From: Unio delphinus
Lineage: Eukaryota > Mollusca > Bivalvia > Unionida > Unionidae
DNA: 64,000 bases
Direction of reading: 5' to 3'
Assembly (NCBI GenBank): GCA_029339505.1
Contig: JAQISU010000179.1
Coordinates: 11,996,501-12,060,500 of the forward strand
Part shown: piece after piece, positions 31,127-44,491 of the stretch
How positions within the stretch are numbered: position 1 is the stretch's first letter
Layout: every line of letters begins with the position of its first letter
Translations under genes and position numbers: made by a program
Notes under the pieces: model-generated
The model's input: only the letters and a program-made list of their open reading frames with translations
Database searches by the model: none
What the model was told of the DNA's origin: nothing

Positions 31127-31786
31127 ATGGATATAATTGATTTTTCAGCGACCAAAGCAAGAGAACCGGTTAAGCATCAAGCAGCGCTACCAAACTCTAT
31201 CCGGATGATTATAATCGGGCCATCTGGATCCGGTAAAACGCAATTGTTGCTCAATTTAATAATGAGATGGATGACGTGGGATAAGTTGTATTTAATTGCC
31301 CCTAGCGTAGATGATCAACGATGCTATGAAGTGCTAAAAGATTTTAACGAGAATGCATCAGAAATTAAAGGCGAGAACGCCATTGATTTTATAACCGATA
31401 TTGACGAGGCACCATCCGTGGATGACCTTGATGGGAGCATTAACAATTTAGTCGTATACGACGATGTGATGTTGGATAAACAAACAAACCCGGCTAGAAT
31501 ATTTTCCCGAGGCAGGCACAAAAATACTGATGTGATATATGTCACTCAACGCTACACTCAGATTCCAAAAGTGATCAGAGATAACTGCAATATGCTTGCT
31601 GTATTCAACGGAGTTGATACTCATACTCTTAGAAATATTTGGCAGACATGGTGTTCCGATATGGACTTCAATCAATTAAAAAATTTCTTTAGTAATGCTC
31701 AGTCAACCCCGTACGGATTCGCAACAATAAATTTACATGACCCTCGGACACGATATCGTATCGGACTGGATCAAATATTCGGTTGA
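31127..31786 (+). CDS. A32/FtsK-HerA-like genome-packaging ATPase
   Basis: 219 residues, intact. Walker A GPSGSGKTQ near 31218, Walker B NNLVVYDDVM near 31444, and a later VIYVTQRYTQIPKVIRDN arginine-finger region, as in Polinton and large DNA virus packaging ATPases. The start MDIIDFSA is taken from element 2 (MEIIDFSA); the frame is open much further upstream, but that part lies over the PLA2-like gene. The last seven codons and stop fall inside the right ITR, so their copy also occurs at the left end of the element. Confidence 0.92.
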   Translation: MDIIDFSATKAREPVKHQAALPNSIRMIIIGPSGSGKTQLLLNLIMRWMTWDKLYLIAPSVDDQRCYEVLKDFNENASEIKGENAIDFITDIDEAPSVDDLDGSINNLVVYDDVMLDKQTNPARIFSRGRHKNTDVIYVTQRYTQIPKVIRDNCNMLAVFNGVDTHTLRNIWQTWCSDMDFNQLKNFFSNAQSTPYGFATINLHDPRTRYRIGLDQIFG

Positions 31787-31967
31787 ACTCGTAAAATAAT
31801 TATTAACCCATAGCAGCAGAGGGGGCGAACGAAAACGACGCTGGCGTAGACGAGGAAGCGTTGGTTGTCGACGCTTTTTTTTACGATTCGACGCTTTTTA
31901 TGATTCGACGCTTTTTTTACGATTCGACGCTTTTTTTTGGTTTTTGAGGTTCGCCCCCTCTGCTGCT
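31763..31967. repeat. Right terminal inverted repeat of element 1
   Basis: Inverted copy of 16971-17176 with few differences. The outer unit 31812-31967 starts and ends with inverted copies of AGCAGCAGAGGGGGCGAAC and contains four ACGATTCGACGCTTTTT motifs. Confidence 0.95.
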
Positions 31968-31972
31968 CTAAC
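31968..31972. repeat. Right target-site duplication of element 1 (CTAAC)
   Basis: Identical to 16966-16970. Confidence 0.75.
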
Positions 31973-33090
31973 AAACAGACACTATTCAAGTTAGGTGATT
32001 CTCAATTGGATAGCGATGATGTGCCTTGCGATGACAGTGAAGCCGTTAAGCCTACACTACCTCCCTTTGACAGTAATGCTGTACTTGTCAAACCTGATGG
32101 ATGTGAAAGCGATGTCACTCTTTATCGTACCTTATTACTTTAATGGTTTTCATCCTCAATGTCATACTACACTACAGCTACTACCCTACGGATGTAATCC
32201 ACGCCTGAGCAAACTATTGCGGGTATTACAACCATCGTTTCATCAAAATGCATCTGCGAAAGAAGCATATTCGTTCCCTTTACACTTGTATGGATCCTGC
32301 GACTTGGAAAGTCAATTCCAAAGTGGACTTAATATCTGGGAGGACCTATCCCCGAAAAATGAACCAGAGCCAGATTCGTCTACTTGGAAGAAAGGTGATA
32401 AAGTCAAGTGCTTAAGTTACGGTGTGTCACTTCACCAGTAGGAGCAGAAAGACTAAGCTTACTTTGAACATGATTGAGGTTCACCGCACTGCCACTATCT
32501 ACTTGATGGATACGTTGTAAACGAACATTAGTGGTTTGCCTCTGGAGATGAGAGAACGCATTTATCGAGAGTTGGTCAACATTCAACTCCAATACAATAA
32601 ACAAATGCATCTGTTACGTCATCAATGTTTGAACCACTGATACATGAAATTTATAAGAGGACTGATTCATTTAAAAGCGTTCCAATGTTCAGACACAGAT
32701 CAACCGGACGAGGACTATATGACTTTGGTTGCTGATCATTATACTTCTTACATTCAAGTCATACTACAAAGAATCACCAAAATCATGCACGCTATTAATT
32801 GTTTTTCTACAGAGGAAAATTATGGACGGTGTGTAGTGTGTGATCTATTATTAAACAATTGTTTTATTCCCCTCGTCATCAGACAGACCCATCCATTGTC
32901 TCTATACATTCCGATGTTAAATTCCAAATGTTAAATTCTTATTGTCCGTATGGTATAAACACTAATTTTAACAGTAAAGTCCCATTGTCTGAAGTATCAC
33001 CTCATTTATTCTCACAATGCACCACAATATCATTTACTAAAAATCAGCACGTCTTTCAAATGGAATCACACAACCTAGTCACAATGATTC
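31973..33090 (+). other. Coding-like flank, unassigned
   Basis: Plus-strand frames near 31973-32143, 32155-32440 and 32644-32934 give protein-like composition (NKQTLFKLGDSQLDSDD, SGLNIWEDLSPKN) with frameshifts between them. It may be part of the older element interrupted by element 1, or a host pseudogene. I do not recognise it. Confidence 0.35.
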
Positions 33091-33092
33091 CT

Positions 33093-33500
33093 TAGTTTAG
33101 TTTCCCATGCTTTTTCAAATGTTATTGCACTGATGTCTTTAGTTTCACAAGCTTTTAATATATATCTTTGCATTTATTTCTTAGTATAGTTTCCCATGTT
33201 TTGCAAATTGTATTGCATTGATTTGAATTTTTAGTTTAGTTTCACATACGTTTACAAATGTTATTGCACTGATTACTTTACTTTCACAAACTTTTACAAA
33301 TATTATTGCATTGATTTCTTAGTTTAGTTTCACATGGTTTTACAAATGTTATTGCATTGATTTTTTACTTGAAAATTACATGTTTTTAAAACTATCATTG
33401 CTTTGATTTCTTAGTTTAGTTTCATATGTTTTAACAAATGTTATTTCATTAATTTCTTAGTTTAGTTTCATGTGCTATATCAAATGTTATTGCGTTGATT
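33093..33500. repeat. About 46-bp degenerate tandem repeat, 9 copies
   Basis: Units of the form TTAGTTTAGTTTCACATGTT then TTACAAATGTTATTGCATTGATTTC, with several substitutions per unit. Confidence 0.85.
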
Positions 33501-34825
33501 GAAATAACATTGACGATCTGATTTGAAACTGAAAATTACACTTGGAAGACTTGATTGGGTGAAGAATCCTCTGTAGGATTGTATTCAGACGGAAGATACT
33601 GCTCTACGTCTTTGGCACAAGTTTTGTCTTCCTTCTAACGGACAAAGACAACATCTTTTGTTATATTATCCATTTCACATAGCAATTCATTCTATTACCA
33701 GACCTATCTGAAATAGTATTTTAGGAACACTTAGAAACTTTTTAATGGTGTGAAGTGTAAGATATCAATTAATTGCTGAATATGTAATATTTCACAATCT
33801 ATTATAACGGTGAAGACTATCAAAAGTGCTGAAAAAATAGTCATCATGTACAACATAAAAAATATAACTTATACAATACATGATCGCATTATACAAAACG
33901 TTTACTTAAATTTGTTCGAACGGACAACCAGCTTGATTAAATATTTTAATGTTGCATTGCGTAGATCATAGATACAAATACATTTGCATGCATACTTACA
34001 TCTATACATACATACATATACAATTAGATACAGATTACAGGAATGCTTATTGTATTCTGGCCATTCAATGCTCCTGCAAAAGACGTAAGTACAAGCAACC
34101 AGAATAAGTGTGATTTTCTGTTGTTACCGAAAGATTTTAAATGGTATGACACACTATGATTCGATTCTAACAAATATAAAATCTCGTTATTGATAGCTGA
34201 ATGATCTTATCGCCTCTTATCTTTATGATTCTTTGCCACCAAGTTTATCTGTTAAGATCATGCCACCTAGCACATTTTTTTATCCCGTAAAAGAATAATG
34301 TTTGTTCACGGTGGATAAACTTCCCCTGTAATTAAAAATCTCGAGTGAAACTGTATTATAAAACAACAAATAAACAATAAAGAGAGAAAGCTTTAACATC
34401 TAAATCAGAATATATCGATCTTCGTACGGAAGGCTCCTCGTGAATGTTGTTATTTTAAAACAAATGTATCGACGTAATGATCAGATCGTTCTGAATCCCA
34501 GAAGAGCCGCTGAGGGAGACATCCTTGTTCCGACTATGTTCGGTTGATTTTATGTGATTTTTATTATATATTTCACGGTCTCACGACAGATGCAAGTAAT
34601 ACTACTGCACATTTGCATGCGACGATTAAAGCGATCCTGATTTTATTGCATACTTTGATGCTGAAGGGATTAAACTGTTTGGTATAATTCTTTATCAGAA
34701 TGTGACTTTGTAATGTATTATTCCAGTAAATGATATTTTTAATTAAGAGAAAATATTTATTTCCGCATTTAACGTAACTTCAAATAGCACGAAAATGTTG
34801 CATATTTGTTTTCAGAACATTAAAG
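33501..34825. other. AT-rich stretch without a recognisable gene
   Basis: No frame, RNA or mobile signature that I can assign. Confidence 0.5.

Positions 34826-34828
<3 letters not shown>

Positions 34829-34889
<61 letters not shown>
34829..34889. repeat. (AT)n microsatellite
   Basis: About 30 AT units. Confidence 0.97.
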
Positions 34890-34892
<3 letters not shown>

Positions 34893-35673
34893 AACGGTAA
34901 TGCTTGTTTGAGGCCGCTTTGATTTGTCAACGTTTTCTCTTCGGTCAGATCATGGGACAGGAGACGTTTATGCGTAGACGCATGGACGTACCGAAATCCA
35001 AATGTATATATCTAAGGCAATTATTCTCAAAATCAAATCGGCGATGCAGCGTGTACTTGCAAACAATGCTCATTGCGTTACCTCATTAATTACGATCTGA
35101 AAAACGAAACCAGAATTTTATGTACCTCTTCATCAATAAACAACGAGGAAGGTCCCACACTTGAGATAGCAGTAGTATCAATGCGTGTTTATCACAATTT
35201 GCCTAATATTCCATGATTGAATTGCAATCTTGAATGAACTGACGTACAAATAGCCTGGAATAGTATCGATGTGCTAACAGTCTTGATGTATCACAATGAT
35301 ATAAAATGTACCGAAAACAATTCACAATAATCCAAACATGAATGGTGATCTAGTCCGAAAATTGGTATGAGCACTTTGTAATGCCAAAAAGTATTGGAAA
35401 TAAAAAGTCTCAAGTTAAAACTGAGCTCAAACCAAAGGCTGATTCCACTTGAGATGTGAAGATAAGAGAGAGTAATGCTAATAAAATTAATCGTAATGTA
35501 AGGTAAAACAAGAGGATCAGGATGAGGGGCAAATGTTTTTACTAGAACATTCTAAGTTATGAACAAGACCAGATCTATCACTATACGTTTAGTAAATAAT
35601 ATAGCAAATGTCAGGTACACAATGAACTCCAGGTAAGAAACCCAATGTCTTGAAGTTAAGTGGTTTATAGTTA

Positions 35674-35677
<4 letters not shown>

Positions 35678-35737
<60 letters not shown>
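35678..35737. repeat. (AAT)n microsatellite
   Basis: About 20 trinucleotide units; the poly-Tyr frame on the minus strand is an artefact. Confidence 0.97.
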
Positions 35738-35738
<1 letters not shown>

Positions 35739-35739
35739 A

Positions 35740-38204
35740 TTTATTTGCTTCTTGGTAGTTTAATATAGATATTTAAGATAATAAATAAAGTAAAATTGCA
35801 TATTATCCATAAATCGATGCTTAAGCACGTATTTAGAGTTGCTATTAATATATTTTTTTCTCTCAATTGGACAGGAAGGTCAGGTAGTATCTTAGAAGAT
35901 TTAAGTTAATTTCCATTGGATGGGTTCCGTCACTTGAATAGGTATTTTGTAATATTAAACTCAGCAGTAATATCCGTCACGTGCGGTATTTTTTGACATA
36001 TAACCGTAATAGACACGTTTATATGTATGTAAGGAGGGAACTGAGCAAACAGATAAATTCCTATTTTATAGTCATATTTACTCTTTATGTTCTTGTAATA
36101 TCAAGTCTGCAGACGTGTTTATATTTGCATTTAGATATCATTTGAAAGGAAAATAATAATTTGTTAGGATTATTCACTGGAGATAGAAAAAGCTCATTGA
36201 AATATATTATTCTGAACTTTTGTGAATTATTCAAAACAGTTACCGATCAGTGCATTTCCTGTTCTACCGTTAATACGAAACATCTTAATTTTTTGTCATG
36301 ATTATTTTGGATTCACGACATAATACTGTAACTTCCTCTGACATTTTTCATCTATAACTTTGATAATTAAATTATTGGTTAAGTTTTACAAACATTTTTG
36401 GTTTTGTACTTTCTGTTACAAGTATATGACCATTGAGTCATATCAATACATGCTGGTTATTTATACCATGGGATTAAAAATAAATATTTAAGAACATGGG
36501 AATTAAACCAACAATGCGGTTACAAAAACGTTTCTACGTATGATTTAAATACGAGAAAATTCAATTTATCTCAAAGAGATTATATTAACTAATTAGAAGT
36601 TTGCCAAACAGCAAAATTAGACCATGCTTACATATTTTGTTAAGATGAAATTAATATATTTTAAGACCCTTGAATTTGCTTGTGGAAGTGTTCAGGCAAA
36701 GAAGCTGTATTCGGATAATCATATGAATCCGTTGCCTTCGTATTTCTGTTAAGTTGTACCAGCTTAGATTGTTGTAGTTTTTCTTAAAGTCACTTCAGTT
36801 AAACCTATAAACCTAAATTCAATATCTCGGTATTTTTGCTATTTTTAGTGTTAAGACTGCACCGAATCCCATCCTCAATTCTCTCCTTGCATATCTAGCA
36901 CATCGAAATACAGCAATCACCACGTATTCATTTATCAGTCTGATGACTTTTTTTTAGGATGAATTTTAATGCATTAATTTATTTAAAACTCCTAAATAAT
37001 GATAACCATTGTATATAAAATATGCACATTGGTTCACGAATCAAGTTAAATATCGACAATATATGCATATTTTCCAACCAGGAATGCGCAAATAATAACT
37101 TTTCCAACATGGCACTTTTACATCGAGATCACACATTTGTGTTGGCAAGATTGACCACTGACCTATACATGCAACAATCACTTCGCCGATCATCAAATAT
37201 TACATGTTATCATTGTATATGTATGTACCACAGTGAAAATGGTCCAGTATTTATCTGGTTTAGTTTCAAGCAAGTAGAAAGCTGCCTTTAGACCCACTGA
37301 GTGAATTTACGTATTTATTTTAAGTCTTGTTTCTCGGAAAAGATATAAAATTAAAGATGAGAATACATGAGATGAGGAATTGTAAGTATAAAGCATGAAG
37401 ACAAGGGCAGAATTAACATCAACTGAATAACTGAAACAGAGTGCTATTTAAGTTTTGACACGATCATCTTGTTTTAGTCAGCGACAGTCCTTTAACGATC
37501 AACTCCAGATATTCAAAAAAAAACTGCAAAAGAATAATAATATTTGTTGGAAATATCTTTCATTCATTCTTTAAAGTTTTGGCGGTACTGCAATAAATTG
37601 CAACATACCAGATATCTATAAGGTCTATTAGCTGCTATCCCATTCTAGCGAAAAGATTTTCATTTGCACTCACAGTCAATGTATTTTAAAAAAATATTTT
37701 CTTCTTTGCGAGTTAACCAGGATACAACACAATCTTGGTCAGTTTGCAGCTTTTAACATATCATGCATGAATGTCAGGTGCCTTCAAGTAATCGGGTGAT
37801 ATTTTCGTCTCTTCTGCGATTTTGTTATCTGGCATAAGTGATACCCACCCACTACAGTAACAATGCAGACGCAAACCAGAATCCGTAACGTAGACGGTGA
37901 TCGTAGATATATTATTTTCTTTAATAAATCTCTCATGATGAAAAAAGAAGGAATACATGATAATGCAAGATTAGTTTCTTTCATTTTATTTTCAAATAAA
38001 TGTTTGTTTACAATGTTATTGTACCGTGCTGAGAGGGGGATGTCAACATTCAACACAACATGTTATGTCCTTTATTATGTGTATGGAATAATTGAGCAAT
38101 AAGATTGACAATATTGACTAGTCACGACAAGCTTTCAATGTACGCACGCACACGCTAAGACAACTTGAATAATAAAAAACTAAACATTAACAAAATGCTC
38201 AGCA

Positions 38205-38205
<1 letters not shown>
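35740..38205. other. AT-rich stretch without a recognisable gene
   Basis: Only short random frames. Confidence 0.5.

Positions 38206-38208
<3 letters not shown>

Positions 38209-38266
<58 letters not shown>
38209..38266. repeat. (CT)n microsatellite
   Basis: About 29 CT units. Confidence 0.97.
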
Positions 38267-38268
<2 letters not shown>

Positions 38269-39338
38269 GTGTAATCGAGTGTGTATTATATGCAGCGGTG
38301 TTACATCTTGTAGCCTAAAATTAAATATATGTGTTATAATATCTCATGTACACTATAAACATGTACACGCATTGTATAGAATGTTACCTGTCAAGTATCA
38401 TTGTTTTATAAATCAATATTGATAATTTGACCGAAAAACTTAAATTAAGAAAGTCTTTGTGCAGATGCATATATTTGTTTAGCATATAAAATAAATGTAT
38501 ATTATTATTTTAATTATGTCAGTTTGTGCTTTCTCTCAATTATATTCACGTTAAAAAGTATGATTAATTATTTCCTTTTAAAGAATATCAAGATAGTTTG
38601 GTTTGTTTAAATTTAGGTTTTCTTTTTTTCTCCCACTGAAGCTTACCTTACATAGTATCTTGTTGTTGTTTGAAGACGAAAACATGTGTTCCATCTATTG
38701 TTAACTTTGGCCTGATTGTCTTTTGAGTTGGGTCGTATTGTCTTGCACCGAATTGTCTTCGGACAAAATGACTATAATGATACAACGCTCCCATTCCTCA
38801 CCCTATACGATCTCACAGCTTCATTCAACTTTTTTCTGGTAATCAGGGTCTTTCGGAAGAAGAAATAACCCTTTTGTCCTATCATAACCCTGTTAAGTAC
38901 ATCCATATGCAACACAGTGCAAAATATATCACATACAAAATTACCTGGGGAAAATAACCACTTGAATGGTTAGATTAAACAGAAGAGATAAATGTACGTC
39001 ATATCAGTTTTTGGCACGCGGAAACTACCGTTTTTTTTTTCGGAAATTGCCGAATATTTGATCATTTTAATTAGCGGATTTATGTCTAATTAAACAGTTT
39101 TATGGTATACATACATAACATATTCGTATTGCGTATGACTATATTATCACACGTTTGTACAATAAAGGTGACCAGCTACCTTTATTTGATATAGTACATT
39201 GACAGAGATTCACAAAAATCTAAAGATCGATGAAGTATCATTTTATATTGTTTTATAGTATGTTTGTATTAGTATTTGGTAAGGCTATGAAAATAGTGTT
39301 GACCTTAATGCTGTTACATTTGTCCTTCTGGTATATAT

Positions 39339-39397
<59 letters not shown>
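39339..39397. repeat. (AT)n microsatellite
   Basis: About 29 AT units. Confidence 0.97.
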
Positions 39398-39399
<2 letters not shown>

Positions 39400-39401
<2 letters not shown>

Positions 39402-40440
39402 TAATGTTGTTTATCTTTACAATTTTGAATTGTACAACGAAATTGGCATATTTTCCAATTATTGATTGCTTGTACCATGATAGTGTTCAGCAAGAGTAAA
39501 TTATTGTATAATGCATGTTATTTCACAGTTTTTTAATTAACATATTTTTTTACTCATCACCATTTGTAAATATGTAAATTTAATACGTATTCATTTATCT
39601 ACTTCTTTCATGTATGTGCTGTCAGATGCATCTATTTACCAAATCAAACTGTACTTCAGTTTGAGTTTTAAAAAATTACTTACATTCTACAGCACATTAT
39701 TCTTTAATAAAATACAACAATGCATCTTTTCTCTGACACACACAAACATGCAGACAAACGGATACACACAAAGTGTAGTCTAGTTATAGCTCCTTCTCAA
39801 TGACTGTCAGAAATTCTTTGCTGTCCAAACGTCTGTCAATAATATATTACCTGTTAATTTTGACCTAACCTTTCAAACATCCATCAAAGTAAAAAATGTG
39901 AGCTCTCTGAAACTCAAGTAGTTTTTCTTTTAATCCTACTTCATTCATCTACGTTTCATCAAATACCCACAAATGTTTAGTAACATATGCAAACTAGATA
40001 AGTGTCAAATTTCAAATCTCCGGTAAATGAATAAGTAGTTTCATTATTGAATATCAACAATTGAACATGATGTGCAGTCCAGTAGAAGAATTTTATGAAT
40101 ACGAGACGAGGGATTCAATGGATAATTTTCAGTTTAAGCTCGATTTGCGAAGTCATTGGTAGATGATGAGAACCTTGTGGACTGTTATTTCCCTAAAATC
40201 TATATTAGCGGATTTCAATTTATCATCGATCTGTACAATTCATGCAAGGTTACCTATCTGGAACTGAGACGCATAAGTTATATTTGCAGTTTCATTTATG
40301 TTGATGCCACTGAAAAGGTTGTTTGTTCCTTAGTACGTTCAAGACTGAAATTATATAGTTCGTGTTAGTATCTACTACAGAAAAGTACAAAAGTTTAAAC
40401 CACGACTAGTCGGATAATCCTTAGACTACGAATAACGCAA
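39400..40440. other. AT-rich stretch without a recognisable gene
   Basis: Nothing recognised on either strand. Confidence 0.5.
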
Positions 40441-40444
40441 AACA

Positions 40445-40660
40445 CCTCTCCCCCCTCTGTAACCTTCACTGGCTACACGTTCAATCCAGAATCAACACAA
40501 TGTATGTTGACTATAATACGATCCAAGAGACCTATCTGACTCTATTGCTGTGTTCATTCCATCTAGAAACGTACGCTTCTCTCAGCGTTCCCACTAGTAA
40601 AATTAAGTTATACGGTCAAAGCTCTTTCGCGTACCAGATATCTTAGAAACAAGGACATTG
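40445..40660 (+). mobile_element. C-terminal fragment of a LINE
   Basis: The translation gives LCNLHWLHVQSRIN followed by a KIKLYGQSSFAYQI-like stretch, the usual C-terminal tail of CR1/Jockey-type LINE open reading frames (LHWLP...RI, then GxRSFxxxAPxLWN). Short and broken. Confidence 0.55.
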
Positions 40661-41110
40661 TTCAAACTTAACCTACTAATACTGTAAAACTCTCAGAGCT
40701 CCTAAAGATTAGTGGCTATGCCAAGCCAATATTATTATCGCTTTATTTGTCACATGCCTCAATCCCAAAGTGGCATCATAAAACGTATTTTCGTTAAATA
40801 AAAATTCAGAAAATAATAAATATACTTCGTTGTGTACATAGTTGTCTTTTAGATCTATGTGTAGTATTGAATGTGGACCTATTTTGGCATTCAATTAGTT
40901 TCCAAAATTTCATTATAGCCTAGGTCTTAGGGGACTCAAACTGTCGAACGTGCCCAAGCCTCTCTCAACCACTCAAGGGGGCTGCATCGTGAAGAACGAT
41001 TTGCAAACAGAAATTCACGATTGATTTCAGTAGATCTGTGTCCAATACGCCAACGTACGCTTCTCTCAGCGTTCCCACTGGTAAAATTAAGTTATTTGTC
41101 ACATGCCTCA
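40570..41110. repeat. Split direct repeat in the flank of element 2
   Basis: ACGTACGCTTCTCTCAGCGT at about 40570 recurs near 41052; the second copy is followed by TTTGTCACATGCCTCAA, which alone also occurs near 40745. Rearranged fragments of one older repeat. Confidence 0.7.
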
Positions 41111-41419
41111 ACAATACGCCAACGATAAGATTGAAGAAGAAACGAGCAAGTTTGGGGAAACGCACTTTTTCCAGGACAAAGAAGACTTGGATTATTTGAC
41201 TGTGAACATATTAACTTTCGATTTGATCCTCCGAAGGTAACAACATATTTCGAAGCACTTGAAAATAAATTGTGTCTACACTATGTTGCAGCAAGAAGAC
41301 ATTTTGTATATTCCAATTAGATTCACTTCCGTCAACAATACAATCTGCTCGAATGTTTCTGTTATTAATGTCTCCAGTTACTTACGTTCTGATAGTGGTT
41401 ACTGTTATATAATTCATTC

Positions 41420-41424
41420 ACACT
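41420..41424. repeat. Left target-site duplication of element 2 (ACACT)
   Basis: ACACT is repeated at 55096-55100, immediately after the right terminus. Confidence 0.65.
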
Positions 41425-41566
41425 AGCCGACCATTTTATAGAGCCGTTATTTTGACAAACCAACGGTTATTTGTAATTCATCAATTTATTTTCCCACGCG
41501 GTAAAAAAACGCGTGTCGAGTATTTTTCATCGTGAAAATCCTACGGAATTCGCGATTTAATTAACC
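41425..41566. repeat. Left terminal inverted repeat of element 2
   Basis: Matches, inverted, the right end (about 54945-55095), e.g. CATTTTATAGAGCCGTTATT and GTGAAAATCCTACGG. The outermost about 18 bp present on the right (AGCAGCAGAGGGGGCGAG) are lost here except for AGC. Confidence 0.85.
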
Positions 41567-41583
41567 ATATATTTTATAATATA

Positions 41584-42611
41584 ATGGCAAATATCGGAGA
41601 AGCACAAATAACTAGATTAACTAGAAAACGATTGGCTGCGATTAAGAAATTTCTCCCGTGAGAGATTCTTTCAGAGATAATCTGCAAGCTAGTCAACAAG
41701 CACGGGTTGATTTTGGTGTTGATGCTGCACAATTATTCAAACCGATAATTACAGCTACTGAGAAAGCTGCTACGGCTACTGAAAAAGCTATATTGGGAGA
41801 TATTACTGATGAACAACGAGGACAAAGTGCTCTGTTACCAGTACTTGAAAAAGTAGCAAAAAGATCCAAGCAAATGAAAAAATATCTTAAAAAAAACTTC
41901 CAGCAGATATAATCGCATATAAACCTCAATCAGAGGGAGCTGTTGCTGATCCTAGTGGGGAAGAAACATATGAGAAATTTCCAGTCGTGGAAAGATTTAC
42001 ATATGCAGCGATTAATGAGATAAGAAATAGTAATGCAAATCAATTAGCTATTTTTGCTTTTATGAATTTGAACATAAGGAAAATTATTTAAAACCTGAAC
42101 ACGTTAAATTTTATAAAAGTAGAAAGATTTGGAATAGACATATATATCGGATAAAATATCGCAAAGATAAAATTATGAATAAAGATCCAATTTTACAGCT
42201 TATACTAGTATAAAAAAACGTTTGGATATAGGTGCTCAGGTTGAGCAACAATATATTAGACAATCTCGTCTTCTTCCTCCTTCATATGAGGAATCTATCC
42301 CATTATCAAAAAACAAAAACAAAAAACAAACAATATTTTCTTCTTCTGATGATATTCCATCTAGTAGTGGAGATGTTTTTTCTTCATCTGGAGTTCATGG
42401 TAGCGGTCTCGTTTCTTGTCCTAGAAATATTCTCGATGACATAGCGCGATTGGAAGTTCTCATCGGGGGAAAACGAGCTGGAATTAATTCCCGGGAGATA
42501 ATTAATGAAGCCGCTGATATCTGCCAACGACTATTTCAAAGTGGTATCATGGACATTAGTTTATATCACGAATTCATCGATGAATTAGTTGATGGTTACC
42601 CTAGTGACTAA
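41584..42611 (+). pseudogene. Relic of the first virion-cassette gene (homologue of 23296-24291)
   Basis: Start MANIGEAQITRLTRKRLAAI; stop and frameshift near 41660 and again near 41910-42225; intact C-terminal domain (RLEVLIGGKRAGINS...ADICQRLFQSGIMD) at 42410-42611. The conservation of this end with element 1 shows it is the functional core. Confidence 0.75.
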
Positions 42612-42646
42612 TTATTACCCGATTAGATAAATAACATTTAAATAAA

Positions 42647-43084
42647 ATGATCATATATCGCAGTCATAATAGACCAACTACTGTTCACGTAGTACACTCG
42701 CAGTTGCCTGTATATAAAGTATACTACTCGGTGATATCATCAAGGGGTTATTCACTGGAATTGCTCCGAAAATCGCACCTATCGCCAAAGAATTATCAAT
42801 GAAAGTAATCGGTGTTATTCGCGATAAAGGTGTAAGTACAGTTGGTGATCTCGCTGGTAGCGCATTTAATACCACCAGAGAGAAACGTATGTCGTTGGTT
42901 CGAAGAAAACAAAAATAAACACCGGTAAAACTACCGTCTACGAAATTAATGCCACATAGTAAACGATATAGTAAATCAAAAACTAACCCCGCTGATACAA
43001 TCATCAATGATGAATCAAGGCGGTGAATCTGAAAGAAATATTGTTGCAAATTTGATAGTTGGTTCCGGTTTTACAAGATCATGA
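42647..43084 (+). pseudogene. Relic of the pX-like virion protein gene
   Basis: Starts MIIYRSHNRPTTVHVVHS and keeps KLSMKVIGVIRDKGVSTVG-like text, equivalent to the pX-like gene of element 1, with frameshifts near 42725 and 42900. Confidence 0.65.
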
Positions 43085-43109
43085 TTTAGATCGACAGTTA
43101 TATGATAAA

Positions 43110-44441
43110 ATGTTCAAATTGATTGCAGATGAAGCTTTTGATATAGATGCGCCTGTACAAAAAAACGATTCTGTGTGTGATTGCGATAAGTCTAAATTCT
43201 GAACTTCGGTTTGATGATACCTCCAAATATTTTTTACCATGTGAAGCTTTCATCGAGGTGTAAGGTCAGCTAGTACAAGCTGATAATACACTCTATCCCA
43301 ATCTCCCAACTACCAAATCGGGTTTGTCAACAATGGTATAATGGCGTTGTTTAGTAGCGCACAATATATGATTAACTCTAACAGGATCGAATCTATCGAT
43401 AATGAAGTTGATGTCGCAAGTACAACATTGGGGTTAGCACGATACTCCGATGATTATATATGATCTGCTGGTCATTCAATAGTGTTCACGAATGATGTAA
43501 CTGATAATGCTAATATTGATCCGTTTTATAGAAGACGACCAAAAAACATAGCGATGAAAATTCTGATGTTAATATTGAAGCTGTTGTTATGGAAAATTAT
43601 CTTAATTTTAATCTAGGATTTGCAACTCGTAAATCGATGTTAGATCGTAATGGAAGATTTTCATGTGTGATTCCCCTATCTCATATATTTGGGTTTTGTA
43701 GAGATGTTTGAAACATTATCTTTGGAGCTAGTCATACTGTAGTTCTTATGAGAAAATCAAATGATAATGATGCAATCTGGCGCGGTGATAATGTTGCCGA
43801 TGGTAGAGTAAATCTATCAAAACTAGCAATTGTGGATGTCAATAATGACTCCATCGCTCGCTATAGACCAACGACTATTATCGTTTATGGATCAAGGTGA
43901 TAAATCATTGTTGTCGTGGTTGGATGTTACAACTGCTGTCGCGACAAGTACCACGGATGGTACTTTTACTTGGCAAGTCGCGCTAACAAAAAAATCTTTT
44001 CGCTCCTAGATATTTTTTTTATTGCGCTGCAAAAAAACAACGAATAGAGGGGTAACATAAACAATAGCGTTGTCATATGATATTGGATAAACTAGCAGTC
44101 AGTGAGGTATAATTGCGAGTAAGTAATCAACAAGAACCCGCCGAAAATATTCTGATCGACTATTCCAATAACCAAATAACTTGCGTTTATCATCGTTTAT
44201 GGTCTTATATGGGACGCGATCAAAATATTGATACCGGGTCACAGATATCACAGTTGGATTTTCAAAATTTGTATCCCATCTATTACTTTTCATTGCAGCA
44301 TCTTGATCTATCTAGACACTCCGTCGTCGACATAAAAGTTCATATAGAGTAATCAATGTTATTCTCAGTCATAAATCGATGACACTTGAAGGTGGTGGTG
44401 GAAAGATGCGAGTAGTTGATGCTCCTGTAGAAAATGTGTAA
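43110..44441 (+). pseudogene. Relic of the double-jelly-roll capsid gene
   Basis: Starts MFKLIADEAFDIDAPVQKND and ends MRVVDAPVEN-like, as in element 1. Stops and frameshifts occur throughout; the longest surviving frame is 44113-44352 (LDFQNLYPIYYFSLQHLD). Confidence 0.8.
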
Positions 44442-44491
44442 TGGAATCCAAAAACATGTAACAATTAGATTAATCTATTATTTAAATAAAA

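Larger units (their letters stand above)
16971..31967. mobile_element. Element 1: Polinton/Maverick-like (adintovirus-like) integrated element
   Basis: A 14,997-bp unit with terminal inverted repeats, flanking CTAAC direct repeats, an rve integrase, family B polymerase, adenain-like protease, A32/FtsK-like packaging ATPase and double-jelly-roll capsid genes, which is the defining Polinton set. It has higher GC than the host flanks and almost no intergenic space. Lesions are few (six apparent single-base shifts and three nonsense codons), pointing to recent insertion, but as read it is not fully functional. Confidence 0.93.

Noticed and set aside
35552..35740. Poly-Tyr frame
   Set aside because: Translation of an (AAT)n microsatellite.
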